A model generated the notes under the pieces. That model did no database searches. It was not told the origin of the DNA and was given only the letters and a program-made list of their open reading frames with translations. Positions 15,651-24,345 of a stretch of DNA of 38,914 bases are shown here, in pieces (positions within the stretch are counted from its first letter, which is position 1; the number at the start of each line of letters is the position of its first letter). The stretch lies in NCBI GenBank assembly GCA_021300535.1, contig JAJTED010000011.1:1-38914 (forward strand). Reading direction: 5' to 3'. Position numbers and translations under genes: made by a program. This DNA comes from Planctomycetaceae bacterium (GTDB lineage Bacteria; Planctomycetota; Planctomycetia; Pirellulales; UBA1268).

Positions 15651-17027
15651 ATGATCCACGTCGACACGACGCTCACCCCCCAAGCCCTCGAACCCGCTGC
15701 CCGCCACCTGTTCGCGGCGTCGGGCCCGAAGATCGCGGCCCTGCAGAAGCGGTGGCGCGACGCCGACGGCACGCCGGTGTTCACCGTCGCTGGCCGCTAC
15801 ACCTCGCGGGGCTGGACCGAGTGGACCCAGGGCTTTCAATACGGCAGCGCGATCCTGCAGTTCGACGCCACCGGCGACGAGGAGATGCTGCGGATCGGCC
15901 GCGAAGGCACCCTGAAACTCATGGCCCCGCACGTCACGCACGTCGGCGTCCACGACCACGGCTTCAACAACGTCAGCACCTACGGCAACCTCCGCCGCCT
16001 GCTCCGCGAGGGGCGGCTCCCGGCCGACGCCTGGGAGGGGCACTTTTACGACCTGGCGCTGAAAGCCAGCGGGGCCGTGCAGGCCGCCCGCTGGACGCAG
16101 CTCACGCCCGACCTCGGCTACGTCTATTCCTTCAACGGCCCGCACTCGCTGTTCTCCGACACGATCCGCACGATGCGGGCCCTGGCCGTGGCCCATCTCC
16201 TCGGCCATCGGCTGATGGGGGAGAACGACAAGGCCGTGTCGCTGCTCGGCCGGATCATCCAGCACGCCGACGCCACGGCCCGCTACAACGTCTTCTTCGG
16301 CACGGGCCGCGACATCTACGACGTCCGCGGCCGCGTGGTGCACGAGTCGGTGTTCAACACCAACGACGGCAACTACCGCTGCCCCAGCTCGCAGCAGGGC
16401 TACTCGCCGTTCACCACCTGGACACGGGGCCACGCCTGGGTGCTGTGCGGCTATCCGGAGCAGCTCGAGTTCCTGGAGACGCTGGCGGCCGAAGAGTTCA
16501 CCCCCTATGGCGGCAAGGAGGCCGTGCTGCGGCGGTTCCTCGACACGGCACGGGCGGCGGCCGACTTCTACCTCGAGCACACGCCGCTCGACGGCGTGCC
16601 CTACTGGGACACGGGCGCCCCTGGCCTGGCGAGGATGGGCGACTACCTCAACCGTCCAGCGGAGCCGTTCAACGACCACGAGCCGGTGGACAGTTCCGCG
16701 GCGGCGATCTCCGCCCAGGGCCTGTTGCGGCTGGGCCGCTGGCTGGAGACGCACGGCGATCCGGCGGCGGGCAGGAAGTATTTGGCGGCGGGGCTGACCG
16801 TGGCCCGCACGATCTTCGCCGCGCCTTATCTGAGCACCGATCCGGGGCACGAGGGCCTGCTGCTGCACACCGTCTACCATCGGCCCAACGGCTGGGACCA
16901 CGTGCCGCCGGGGCGGAAGGTGCCGTGCGGCGAGGCCGCGATGTGGGGCGACTACCATGCCCGGGAACTGGCCCTCTATCTTTTGCGGCTCGCCGGCGCC
17001 GGCCCATATCTGACGTTCTTCGCCTGA
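15651..17027 (+). CDS. GH88-like glycoside hydrolase (unsaturated glucuronyl hydrolase family)
   Basis: 458 aa, (alpha/alpha)6-barrel type. HDHGF at residues 101-105 matches the catalytic-Asp motif of GH88 enzymes, and WTRGHAW at 257-263 matches their conserved Trp-Arg-Gly block; ALLxD-like helices and NRPAEPFNDHEPVDSSAAAI also fit. GH88 enzymes remove 4,5-unsaturated uronic acid from oligosaccharides made by polysaccharide lyases. No signal peptide, so it would act on imported oligosaccharides. Second gene of the SDR-GH88-OYE operon, 14 nt after the SDR and 29 nt before the OYE gene. No lyase or transporter is seen in the window, so the polymer is unknown. Confidence 0.82.
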   Translation: MIHVDTTLTPQALEPAARHLFAASGPKIAALQKRWRDADGTPVFTVAGRYTSRGWTEWTQGFQYGSAILQFDATGDEEMLRIGREGTLKLMAPHVTHVGVHDHGFNNVSTYGNLRRLLREGRLPADAWEGHFYDLALKASGAVQAARWTQLTPDLGYVYSFNGPHSLFSDTIRTMRALAVAHLLGHRLMGENDKAVSLLGRIIQHADATARYNVFFGTGRDIYDVRGRVVHESVFNTNDGNYRCPSSQQGYSPFTTWTRGHAWVLCGYPEQLEFLETLAAEEFTPYGGKEAVLRRFLDTARAAADFYLEHTPLDGVPYWDTGAPGLARMGDYLNRPAEPFNDHEPVDSSAAAISAQGLLRLGRWLETHGDPAAGRKYLAAGLTVARTIFAAPYLSTDPGHEGLLLHTVYHRPNGWDHVPPGRKVPCGEAAMWGDYHARELALYLLRLAGAGPYLTFFA

Positions 17028-17056
17028 CCACTGATCACCTACCGCTGATCACCGCC

Positions 17057-18508
17057 ATGCACGTTCCCCGCATCGCTCGGTTCCGCACCGTCGCCGAACT
17101 GCGGGACCACTGCGCCGCGATCGGCGCCCCGATCCCGCTCGACGACGAGCCGCTATCGGCCGTGGCGGGCTCGCCGCTGGCGGCCCCGATCGCGATCGGC
17201 GGCCGAACGATCGGCAACCGCTGGTGCATCCATCCGATGGAGGGCTGGGACGCCACGCCCGACGGCCGCCCGACCGACATCCTCCTGCGCAGGTGGCGAA
17301 ACTTCGGCACCAGCGGCGCGAAGTTCATCTGGGGCGGCGAGGCCGTGGCGGTGCTCGCCGAGGGCCGGGCGAACCCGCACCAGCTCTGCGCGCCGGCCTG
17401 CGGCCGGGACGGGATGGCGGCGCTGGTGGACACCGCCCGTGCGGCCCATCGCGAGCGGCACGGCACGACCGACGACCTGCTCATCGCCCTGCAGCTCACG
17501 CACTCGGGACGGTTCTCCAAGCCCACCGCAGCCGGCTTCCGCCCGCGGATCGCCTATCACCATCCGCTCCTCGACGCCAAGCACAAGGTCGATCCGCACG
17601 ACGCGGCCTGCGTGCTCTCCGACGACGAGGTGGAGCGGCTGATCGACGCCTATCTGGCGGCGGCGCACGACGCGGCGGCGGCCGGCTTCGACATGGTCGA
17701 CATCAAGGCCTGCCACGGCTACCTGCTGCACGAGTTTCTCTCGGCGCGGCGGCGGCCCGGAAAATACGGCGGCGATTTCGCGGGCCGCACCCGGCTGCTG
17801 CGCACGATCATCGGCCGCGTCCGCAGCGAGCTGCCCCGGCTGCCGGTGTGCGTGCGGCTCTCGCTCTTCGACGTCGTGCCCTGGCACAAGGTGGGCGATC
17901 ACGGCGCGCCGTTCCCGTTCGCCGACGCGTTGCCCTACGACTGCGGCTTCGGCGTGAACGAAAGCGACCCGACGACGATGGATCTCGCCGAACCGATTCG
18001 GCTGTTGGAGATCCTGCGGGACGAAGGCGTGACGACGGTCAATCTCTCGGCCGGCTCGCCTTACACCGTTCCCCACATCCAGCGGCCGGCCGCATTTCCG
18101 CCGTCCGACGGCTATCCGCCGCCCGAGGATCCGCTGGTGGGCGTGTGGCGGCAGATCGAGGCGGTGAGCCGGGCCAAGGCGGCGGTGCCCGGGCTGGTGA
18201 TGGTGGGCACGGGCTACACCTACCTCCAGGACTACATCGTCCATGCCGCCCAGGCGGCGGTGCGGCACGGGCTCGTGGACATCGTGGGCCTCGGCCGGAT
18301 GGTGCTCTCGTATCCGGAACTGCCGGCCGACGCGCTCGCCGGCAAGCCGCTCGTCCGCGGCAGGATCTGCCGCACCTTCAGCGACTGCACGACCGCGCCA
18401 CGCAACGGCCTGCGGAGCGGCTGCTATCCGCTCGACGAGTTCTACAAGCGGCTCGAGCCCGAGGCCGCCCGCATGAAGGCGATCAAGGCCGGGGACGGGC
18501 GCTCGTAG
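17057..18508 (+). CDS. NADH:flavin oxidoreductase, Old Yellow Enzyme family
   Basis: 483 aa. FMN-barrel motifs: HPMEG at residue 59, LQLTHSGRFS (His 149), DIKACHGYLLHEFLS (near residue 221) followed by KYGGDFAGRTR, VCVRLSLFD, and VDIVGLGRMVLSYPEL. The C-terminus adds RICRTFSDC and SGCYPLDEFY, a cysteine-rich end reminiscent of the Fe-S-binding part of 2,4-dienoyl-CoA reductases, but without their second flavin domain. Family members reduce activated C=C bonds. Third gene of the operon; its partners suggest a role in sugar-acid breakdown rather than fatty acids, which is inference. Family-B elements follow the stop. Confidence 0.9.
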   Translation: MHVPRIARFRTVAELRDHCAAIGAPIPLDDEPLSAVAGSPLAAPIAIGGRTIGNRWCIHPMEGWDATPDGRPTDILLRRWRNFGTSGAKFIWGGEAVAVLAEGRANPHQLCAPACGRDGMAALVDTARAAHRERHGTTDDLLIALQLTHSGRFSKPTAAGFRPRIAYHHPLLDAKHKVDPHDAACVLSDDEVERLIDAYLAAAHDAAAAGFDMVDIKACHGYLLHEFLSARRRPGKYGGDFAGRTRLLRTIIGRVRSELPRLPVCVRLSLFDVVPWHKVGDHGAPFPFADALPYDCGFGVNESDPTTMDLAEPIRLLEILRDEGVTTVNLSAGSPYTVPHIQRPAAFPPSDGYPPPEDPLVGVWRQIEAVSRAKAAVPGLVMVGTGYTYLQDYIVHAAQAAVRHGLVDIVGLGRMVLSYPELPADALAGKPLVRGRICRTFSDCTTAPRNGLRSGCYPLDEFYKRLEPEAARMKAIKAGDGRS

Positions 18509-18538
18509 TCATTCCAGCAAGAGGCTGGTGAAGGGCAC

Positions 18539-18756
18539 AAAAAGCCCCCGGCGGAAGCCGGGGAGAATGTTTCACGCGACCCTGCGGCATCCTGCCGCAG
18601 TTCGCTTGGCGGGCCGCTGCCCGCTCTCGCGCAACCCGGCCCTCCCGGATGCCATGCGATGTGGGTGCGAACCGGAACAGTGCGTGCCATCGTGCGGCGT
18701 GGATAGCGGGGTGGTGTTCATGCCCGGTGTCCCCGGGTTTCCATCCGGGGCTTCTT
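18539..18756. repeat. Family-B element, long variant (218 bp)
   Basis: Same ends as the 159-bp form (AAAAAGCCCC ... GGGGCTTCTT) but with about 60 extra bases after the left hairpin. The first T-rich read-out (minus strand) would also serve as terminator-like structure downstream of the OYE gene. Confidence 0.85.
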
Positions 18757-18777
18757 GTTTCAGCACGCCGCCCCCAC

Positions 18778-18935
18778 AAAAAGCCCCCGGCGGAAGCCGG
18801 GGGACACCGAGTGGCATGCCTTGCCGGATGCCATGCGATGTGGGTGCGAACCGGAACAGTGCGTGCCATCGTGCGGCTTGGATAGCGGGATGGTGTTCAT
18901 GCCCGGTGTCCCCGGGTTTCCACCCGGGGCTTCTT
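18778..18935. repeat. Family-B element, full length (158 bp)
   Basis: Tandem to the previous copy: 18824-18986 repeats 18645-18807 almost perfectly (period 179 bp). Both hairpins are intact. Confidence 0.9.
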
Positions 18936-18956
18936 GTTTCAGCACGCCGCCCCCAC

Positions 18957-19003
18957 AACAAGCCCCCGGCGGAAGCCGGGGGACACGGCGGTCAGAGACC
19001 GCC
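18957..19003. repeat. Family-B left half followed by family-C hairpin
   Basis: Only the left hairpin of family B is present (18957-18986); it is joined directly to GGCGGTCAGAGACCGCC (18987-19003), a perfect 7-bp-arm hairpin. The junction looks like one repeat interrupted by, or inserted next to, the other. The stretch 18509-19065 has no gene. Confidence 0.85.
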
Positions 19004-19053
19004 GCCCCAGGCGGCCGGGGCGGATCACGGCAGGCGGCTGAGGCGGCCCGTGC

Positions 19054-19059
19054 TACGCT
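19054..19059 (+). promoter_or_regulatory. Candidate -10 box TACGCT (leaderless start)
   Basis: TACGCT ends 6 nt before the cardiolipin-synthase ATG at 19066. No Shine-Dalgarno. Same hexamer as in the WYL divergent promoter. Confidence 0.35.
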
Positions 19060-19065
19060 CTCACC

Positions 19066-20541
19066 ATGGAAGCCTTCCTGGCCGAAGCGTGGCGATGGTG
19101 GCTCGTGCTCTGGCCGCACGTGCTCACGGCGTCGGTGCTCATCATCAACGTCGCCGCCTCGGCCCATGCGATTCTCGTCAAGCGCGACACGCGGAGCACG
19201 ATCGGGTGGGTGGGGCTGATCTGGCTGTCGCCCGTGTTCGGTGCGGTCGCCTACGCCGTGCTCGGCGTCAATCGGATCCGCTCCCGGGCGTCGCAGCTCC
19301 GGTCGGGGCAGGCCCGCGTCCTGCATGAGCTGCACGCCGCCGTCCCCGACAAGGCCCGGCTCGAGGCCGCGATCGGCCACGAGAACGCCCCGCTGCGGTC
19401 GCTGGCCACGCTCGTCGGGGAGGTCACCGACCGGCCGCTCGTCGACGGCAATCTGATCGAGCCGCTGACCGGCGGCGACGAGGCCTACCCGCGGATGCTG
19501 GAGGCGATCGACCGGGCGCGGCGGAGCATCGGCCTGGCGTCGTACATCTTCGACAACGATCCCACGGGCCGGATCTTCGCCGACGCCCTGGCCCGGGCCG
19601 TGGCCCGCGGTGTCGAGGTCCGCGTGCTCATCGACGGCATCGGCTCGTCGTATACGTTCCCGTCGATCGTCGGCGTGCTGGCCCGCAAGGGCGTCCGCGT
19701 GGAGCGATTCCTGCCCACCACCGTGCCCTTCTACTTTCCCTACGCCAACCTGAGGAACCACCGCAAGATTATGGTGGTGGACGGCGCCGTCGGCTTCACC
19801 GGCGGCCTCAACATCCGCGACGGCTGCTGGCTGGCCCACGAGCCGCGGCACCCGGTCCGCGACACCCACTTCGAGCTCCGCGGCCCGATCGTGGCGCAGC
19901 TGCTCGAGGTGTTCACGGAGGACTGGGCCTTCGCCGCGGAGGAGACGCTCTCCGGGCCGGCCTGGGAGCCCGAACTGGCCGCGGCCGGCACGGCCCTCGC
20001 CCGCGGCATCCGCTTCGGCCCCGACGATCCCGATATCGGCCGCATCAAGCTCGTGCTGGTGGGGGCACTGGCCGCGGCCCAGAAGTCGGTGCGGATCATG
20101 ACGCCGTATTTCCTGCCCGACGACGCCGTCTGCCAGGCCCTCGACGTGGCGGCGATGCGGGGCGTGCGGGTGGACATCGTGCTCCCGGAGGAGAACAACC
20201 TGGCGCTCGTGGGCTGGGCCTCCACGGCACTGCTCTGGCAGGTGCTCGGCAAGGGCTGCCACGTGTGGCTGTCGCCGCCTCCCTTCGAGCACACGAAGCT
20301 GATGACGGTGGACGCCGCCTGGGCCCTGTTCGGCAGCGGCAACTGGGACGACCGCAGCATGCGGCTGAACTTCGAGTTCAACGTCGAGACCTACGACCGC
20401 GGCCTGGCCGCGCGGCTCGACCAGCGGATCGCCGACGTCATCGCCCGCTCGCGGCCCAAGACGCTCGCCGAGGTCGACGGCCGAAGCATCCCCGTGCGGC
20501 TCCGCGACGGCATCGCCCGGCTGTTCTCCCCCTACCTGTAA
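19066..20541 (+). CDS. cls: Cardiolipin synthase-type phospholipase D protein
   Basis: 491 aa, normal length for bacterial Cls. Two N-terminal membrane helices (residues about 8-28 and 43-65, with STIGWVGLIWLSPVFGAVAYAV cut short here as a PLD-nuclease N-terminal segment), then two HKD motifs: H232-x-K-x4-D in HRKIMVVDGAVGFTGG, and H409-x-K-x4-D in HTKLMTVDAAWALFGSGN. Both are intact, so it should be active. Cls joins two phosphatidylglycerol molecules, or PG and another lipid, at the membrane. A single gene between two clusters of family-B elements. Which of the ClsA/B/C types it is cannot be told. Confidence 0.93.
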   Translation: MEAFLAEAWRWWLVLWPHVLTASVLIINVAASAHAILVKRDTRSTIGWVGLIWLSPVFGAVAYAVLGVNRIRSRASQLRSGQARVLHELHAAVPDKARLEAAIGHENAPLRSLATLVGEVTDRPLVDGNLIEPLTGGDEAYPRMLEAIDRARRSIGLASYIFDNDPTGRIFADALARAVARGVEVRVLIDGIGSSYTFPSIVGVLARKGVRVERFLPTTVPFYFPYANLRNHRKIMVVDGAVGFTGGLNIRDGCWLAHEPRHPVRDTHFELRGPIVAQLLEVFTEDWAFAAEETLSGPAWEPELAAAGTALARGIRFGPDDPDIGRIKLVLVGALAAAQKSVRIMTPYFLPDDAVCQALDVAAMRGVRVDIVLPEENNLALVGWASTALLWQVLGKGCHVWLSPPPFEHTKLMTVDAAWALFGSGNWDDRSMRLNFEFNVETYDRGLAARLDQRIADVIARSRPKTLAEVDGRSIPVRLRDGIARLFSPYL

Positions 20542-20589
20542 GACCGCACTGAGCGGATCGTGCGGGATGGATGACGAGGTGGCCTCCAC

Positions 20590-20677
20590 GCCCCGTGTCC
20601 CCGGGTTTCCACCCGGGGCTTCTTGGCACGAGGCACGCCCACAAAAAGCCCCCGGCGGGAGCCGGGGGACTCCGGGT
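20590..20677. repeat. Two family-B hairpins facing each other
   Basis: Right-end hairpin at 20599-20624 and left-end hairpin at 20643-20676, i.e. the junction between two neighbouring elements without the spacer parts. Lies between cls and the methionine-salvage operon. On the minus strand the second hairpin is followed by TTTTT, on the plus strand the first by CTTCTT, so together they look like a bidirectional terminator. Confidence 0.8.
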
Positions 20678-20794
20678 CACCCACCTCCCCGCCTACCATG
20701 CGCCACCGTTCGCCCCTTCCCTATACCCATGCGTTGCGGGCCCAAGCCAGCGTCGTTGCCAGCGCGGAGTCGCGTGGCGTACATTCCTGATCTC

Positions 20795-21511
20795 ATGGCC
20801 GCGACCACCGCCCCCACCGCCGCGAACACCGACGACATCGACCGCCTGCGGGCGATCGGCCGTGAGTTCCACGGCCGCGGCTGGTCGCTGGGCACGAGCA
20901 GCAACTACAGCGTGGTCGTGTCGCGCGACCCGCTCGAACTGTTGATCACCGTCAGCGGCAAGGACAAGTCGGCCCTCGGCCGCGACGATTTCGTCCGCGT
21001 CGATGCGGCGGGCCGGCCGGTGGACGGCAGCGGCCGCAAGTCGTCCGCGGAGACGCTGCTGCACTGCACGATCGCGGACCTGGTGCCGCACGTCGGCGCG
21101 GTCCTGCACACCCACTCCGTGTGGGGCACGATCCTCTCCGGGGCCGACTTGCCCCGCGGCGCCGGCCGCGGCCGGCTGCGGATCGAGGGCTTCGAGATGC
21201 TCAAGGGCCTCGACGGGATCACGACGCACGACACCTTCGAGGACGTGCCGATCTTCGCCAACACGCAGGACATGACGGAGCTGGCCGCCCGGATCCGCGG
21301 CGACTTCGCCGTGCTCGACTGGTCGGCACCGGGCCGGCCGCCGTGCCACGGGTTCCTGCTGTCGCGGCACGGGCTCTACACATGGGGCCGCGACCTCGCC
21401 GCGGCCCGGCGGCACATCGAGATCTTCGAGTTTCTCTTCGAGTGCGTGGCCCGGAGCCGAATGCTGCCCGCCGGCAGCCACGTCCAGCAGCAACAGCAGC
21501 AACAGCAGTAG
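20795..21511 (+). CDS. mtnB: Methylthioribulose-1-phosphate dehydratase
   Basis: 238 aa, class II aldolase fold. Dehydrates 5-methylthioribulose-1-phosphate in methionine salvage. Shown by [12 protein letters not shown] near the N-terminus, [23 protein letters not shown], the zinc site H105-T-H107 in [11 protein letters not shown] and the third His in SRHGLYTWG. The genes next to it (mtnD, mtnC) confirm the pathway. The protein ends in eight glutamines from a CAG/CAA run just before the stop, not a normal family feature. The ATG at 20795 is chosen from homology; TACATT lies 9 nt before it. First gene of the operon; mtnD starts 17 nt after its stop. Confidence 0.92.
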   Translation: MAATTAPTAANTDDIDRLRAIGREFHGRGWSLGTSSNYSVVVSRDPLELLITVSGKDKSALGRDDFVRVDAAGRPVDGSGRKSSAETLLHCTIADLVPHVGAVLHTHSVWGTILSGADLPRGAGRGRLRIEGFEMLKGLDGITTHDTFEDVPIFANTQDMTELAARIRGDFAVLDWSAPGRPPCHGFLLSRHGLYTWGRDLAAARRHIEIFEFLFECVARSRMLPAGSHVQQQQQQQQ

Positions 21512-21528
21512 CAGGAGCGCGGCCCACC

Positions 21529-22098
21529 ATGGCGATCGTCACCGTGCCGGCGGAGAACCGCCGCATCACCGACCCGGCCGAGATCAAGGCGTTTCTCAAC
21601 TCGCAGGGGCTGCACTACGAGATCTGGCCCCTCGAGGACCGGGTCGATCCTGCCGCTCCCGCGGAGCGGATCCTCGCCGCCTACGCCCCCGAGATCGAGG
21701 ATCTCAAGCGACGCGGGGGCTTCGTCACGGCCGACGTGATCGACGTCTATCCCGACACGCCGAATCTCGACGTCATGCTCGCCAAGTTCTCCAAGGAGCA
21801 CACCCACACCGAAGACGAGGTGCGGTTCATCCTCCAGGGCAGGGGGGTGTTTCACATCAATCCCGTCGAGCGGCCCGTGTTCGCCATCGAGGTCTGGGCC
21901 GGCGACCTGATCAGCGTGCCGCTGGGCACGCGGCACTGGTTCGACCTGTGCGGCGACCGCCGGATCCGGGCCATCCGCCTGTTCCAGGACACGAGCGGCT
22001 GGACGCCTCACTACCTCGACGCCGGCGTGCATGGCGAGTATGAGCCGCTGTGCCTGGGCCCCGCGTGGGTGGCGGGCAGCGGAAAGGCCGGCCTGTGA
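21529..22098 (+). CDS. mtnD: Acireductone dioxygenase
   Basis: 189 aa cupin. Oxidises acireductone to the 2-keto acid precursor of methionine (Fe form) or to an off-pathway product (Ni form). Metal-binding H91-x-H93-x3-E in [13 protein letters not shown] and the later LGTRHWFD give the four ligands. The C-terminal [15 protein letters not shown] is typical. A GGAG Shine-Dalgarno (in GCAGGAGCG) precedes the ATG. The stop overlaps the GTG start of mtnC (GTGA). Middle gene of the mtnB-mtnD-mtnC operon. Confidence 0.95.
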   Translation: MAIVTVPAENRRITDPAEIKAFLNSQGLHYEIWPLEDRVDPAAPAERILAAYAPEIEDLKRRGGFVTADVIDVYPDTPNLDVMLAKFSKEHTHTEDEVRFILQGRGVFHINPVERPVFAIEVWAGDLISVPLGTRHWFDLCGDRRIRAIRLFQDTSGWTPHYLDAGVHGEYEPLCLGPAWVAGSGKAGL

Positions 22099-22808
22099 TC
22101 GTCTTCGACGGCCGGGGGATCCTGCTCGACGTCGAAGGCACGACGTCCTCGATCGCGTTCGTATACGACGTGCTGTTCGCCCATGCGAAGGCGCAGCTCG
22201 GCGATTTTCTGGCGGCGCATGCGGACGACCCGCTCGTCCGTGCGGCGGCCGCGGGAATCGCCGCCACCTCCGGGCTGCCCGCCGTGGACATCGGCACGGC
22301 GGCGGGCCGCGGGCAGGTGACGCTGGCGGCACTCGACCTCATGAACCGCGACGTCAAGGACACCGGGCTCAAGGCGCTGCAGGGAATGATCTGGCGGAGC
22401 GGCTTCGAGTCGGGCACGCTCGTGGCCCACGTGTTCGACGACGTGCCGCCCGCGCTCGCCCAATGGGCCGACGCGGGCCTCGACGTGCGGATCTACTCGT
22501 CGGGCTCGATCGAGGCCCAGAAGCTGTTCTTCGGCCACACCGCGGCGGGAGATCTCACGCCGCACCTCCGCGGCCACTACGACACCACGACCGGTCCCAA
22601 GCGGGAGGCGGCCAGCTACGCGGCGATTGCGGCCGACATGGGCCTCGAGCCGCGGCAGATCCTGTTCGTCAGCGACGTGGGCGCGGAGCTCGACGCCGCC
22701 CGACAGGCCGGCATGGCCACGGCGTTGGCCGTTCGGCCTGGCAACCGCGACCCGGGCGGCCTGTTCGCGCACGACGGGGTCGCCTCGTTCGCCGAGATCG
22801 TGACATGA
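22095..22808 (+). CDS. mtnC: Enolase-phosphatase E1 (acireductone synthase)
   Basis: 237 aa HAD-family enzyme. Enolises and dephosphorylates 2,3-diketo-5-methylthiopentyl-1-phosphate to acireductone, the MtnD substrate. Motifs: [12 protein letters not shown] (nucleophile Asp), YSSGSIEAQ (motif II), [10 protein letters not shown] (Lys) and [12 protein letters not shown] (motif III). The GTG at 22095 gives the family-typical N-terminus ([14 protein letters not shown]) and a GTGA overlap with mtnD, with GGAAAGG as Shine-Dalgarno; the frame is open back to 22050. The stop overlaps the ATG of the FIST gene. Confidence 0.93.
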   Translation: MIVFDGRGILLDVEGTTSSIAFVYDVLFAHAKAQLGDFLAAHADDPLVRAAAAGIAATSGLPAVDIGTAAGRGQVTLAALDLMNRDVKDTGLKALQGMIWRSGFESGTLVAHVFDDVPPALAQWADAGLDVRIYSSGSIEAQKLFFGHTAAGDLTPHLRGHYDTTTGPKREAASYAAIAADMGLEPRQILFVSDVGAELDAARQAGMATALAVRPGNRDPGGLFAHDGVASFAEIVT

Positions 22809-24028
22809 CCGCGGGTCCGGGGCCGGCGTCCGCAGGACCACAGTGTGGCGTCGGCTGCTCCACGCACATGGCGCTCGACGCCGCCATCGCCGAGGCGGTC
22901 GCCGCCGCCGCCACGGCGTTGGGGCCGGGCGAACGTGCCGACCTCGCGGTGGCGTTCGTGTCCGGGGCCTATGGGACCGCCGTACGGCCCGCGCTCGAAG
23001 GTCTGGCCGAGTTCGTGCCCGCGCGGGTGGTCATCGGCACGACCGCCGAGGGCGTGCTCGCCGGTGGCACCGAGCACGAGGGCGGGCCGGCGGTGGTGAT
23101 CTGGCTGGCCCGCCTGCCCGGCGCGATCGTGACCCCGCTGGCGCTCGAGTACGCCCAGACTCCCGATGGCGGCATGTTCGTCGGCTGGCCACCCGAGCTC
23201 GAGGCGGCGTGGCCCGACAACGCGACGCTCATCCTCCTGGCCGACCCGTTTTCATTTCCCGTGGACACGCTGCTCCAGCGGCTGGCGGAGGATCGCCCCG
23301 GCGTGCCTATCGTCGGAGGCATGGCCAGCGGCGGCCTCGCTCCGGGCAGCAACACGCTGGTCTGCAATGCGGGCACGTACGATTCCGGCGCGGTGGGCGT
23401 GGTCATCGGCGGCACGGTGCGAGTGCGGCCCGTCGTCTCCCAGGGCTGCCGGCCGATCGGCGCACCGCTGGTCATCACGCGGGCGGAGGCCAACGTGATC
23501 CACGAGCTCGGGGGCCGCCCCGCGCTCGAGCGACTGCGCGAGATCTACGCGCGGCTCCATGCCGCGGATCGCGAGCTCGTCCGCTCCTCGCTCCACGTGG
23601 GACGGGTGGCGAGCGAGTATCAGGATGCATTTCGCGCCGGTGACTTCCTCGTGCGGAACGTCGTGGGCGCCGATCCCGAGTCGGGCGTAATCGCGATCGG
23701 TGACCTCGTCCGCACGGGGCAGACGGTGCAGTTCCACGTCCGCGACGCGGCCAGCGCGCATGACGACCTGGAGCGGCTGCTCGCCTCCGCCCGTGCCGCC
23801 GACGGCCCGCCGGCCGGCGCCTTGGTCTTCACCTGCAACGGTCGCGGCACCCGGCTCTTCACCGGACCGCACCACGACGCCCGCTGCGTTCAGGAGATCC
23901 TCGGGCCGCTGCCGGCAGCCGGATTCTTCGCCCAGGGGGAAATCGGCCCCATCGGCCGGCTCAACTGCCTGCACGGCTTCACCGCGAGCATCGCCCTCTT
24001 CGAGCGGGCTGATACGACTCACGTTTGA
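22805..24028 (+). CDS. FIST N- and C-domain protein
   Basis: 407 aa, complete stand-alone FIST protein. FIST N part: ADLAVAFVSGAYG, ARVVIGTTAEGVLAG, PIVGGMASGGLAPG and SGAVGVVIGG. FIST C part (from about residue 250): VASEYQDAFRAGDFLVRNVVG, IAIGDLVRTGQTVQFHVRDA, ALVFTCNGRGTRLF and PAAGFFAQGEIGPIG. FIST domains are thought to sense small ligands, perhaps amino acids. No output domain (kinase, GGDEF) is attached. ATGA overlap with mtnC places it in the methionine-salvage operon, so a ligand from that pathway is a reasonable guess. Confidence 0.9.
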   Translation: MTAGPGPASAGPQCGVGCSTHMALDAAIAEAVAAAATALGPGERADLAVAFVSGAYGTAVRPALEGLAEFVPARVVIGTTAEGVLAGGTEHEGGPAVVIWLARLPGAIVTPLALEYAQTPDGGMFVGWPPELEAAWPDNATLILLADPFSFPVDTLLQRLAEDRPGVPIVGGMASGGLAPGSNTLVCNAGTYDSGAVGVVIGGTVRVRPVVSQGCRPIGAPLVITRAEANVIHELGGRPALERLREIYARLHAADRELVRSSLHVGRVASEYQDAFRAGDFLVRNVVGADPESGVIAIGDLVRTGQTVQFHVRDAASAHDDLERLLASARAADGPPAGALVFTCNGRGTRLFTGPHHDARCVQEILGPLPAAGFFAQGEIGPIGRLNCLHGFTASIALFERADTTHV

Positions 24029-24049
24029 GCCTTGCGCGTGTCATCGGTC

Positions 24050-24207
24050 GGGGTGGCCCATGCCCCATCGCCGGACGTTCGCTCCGGCCTTCCGGGCCTA
24101 CGCTCACTCGAGGCTGCCTGCGCTCCGCCGGGCACCGATCCGCCGCAGGCGGATTGGTCCTGGCTCCGCTGGTCAGCCACGCCGGCTCCCGGGACATGGG
24201 CCACCCC
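24050..24207. repeat. 158-bp segment with 13-bp perfect terminal inverted repeats
   Basis: GGGGTGGCCCATG (24050-24062) and CATGGGCCACCCC (24195-24207) are exact inverted copies. Inside lie further small dyads (GATCCGCC/GGCGGATT). The stretch 24029-24345 has no gene. It could be an unrelated MITE-like insertion or a structured leader of the lipoprotein gene. Confidence 0.6.
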
Positions 24208-24345
24208 TCCAGCTCGCTGGTTCAGCGCAAGCGATTCGGTCGCGAGCATCGGACTTGAGTCATGTTTGTCCGTGGGAAACGGGGTTGCCCACCCGGCTTT
24301 CCCCGCCTAGCCTCCCGCCGGTTTTCAACCCTCGGGAGGACGTGC

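Noticed and set aside
18572..18961. Several small open frames on both strands within the repeat clusters at 18.5-19.0 kb (also 8.7-9.0, 20.6 and 34 kb)
   Set aside because: They are translations of the family-B elements; reading frame and start are not kept between copies, so they are not genes.
18539..19003. Possible CRISPR array (regular repeats of about 179 bp)
   Set aside because: Units are far too long, the spacers are also repeated, and no cas gene is present.
24025..24258. Short open frames on both strands between the FIST and lipoprotein genes
   Set aside because: No start with a Shine-Dalgarno, no domain, and the area is better explained by the inverted-repeat segment.
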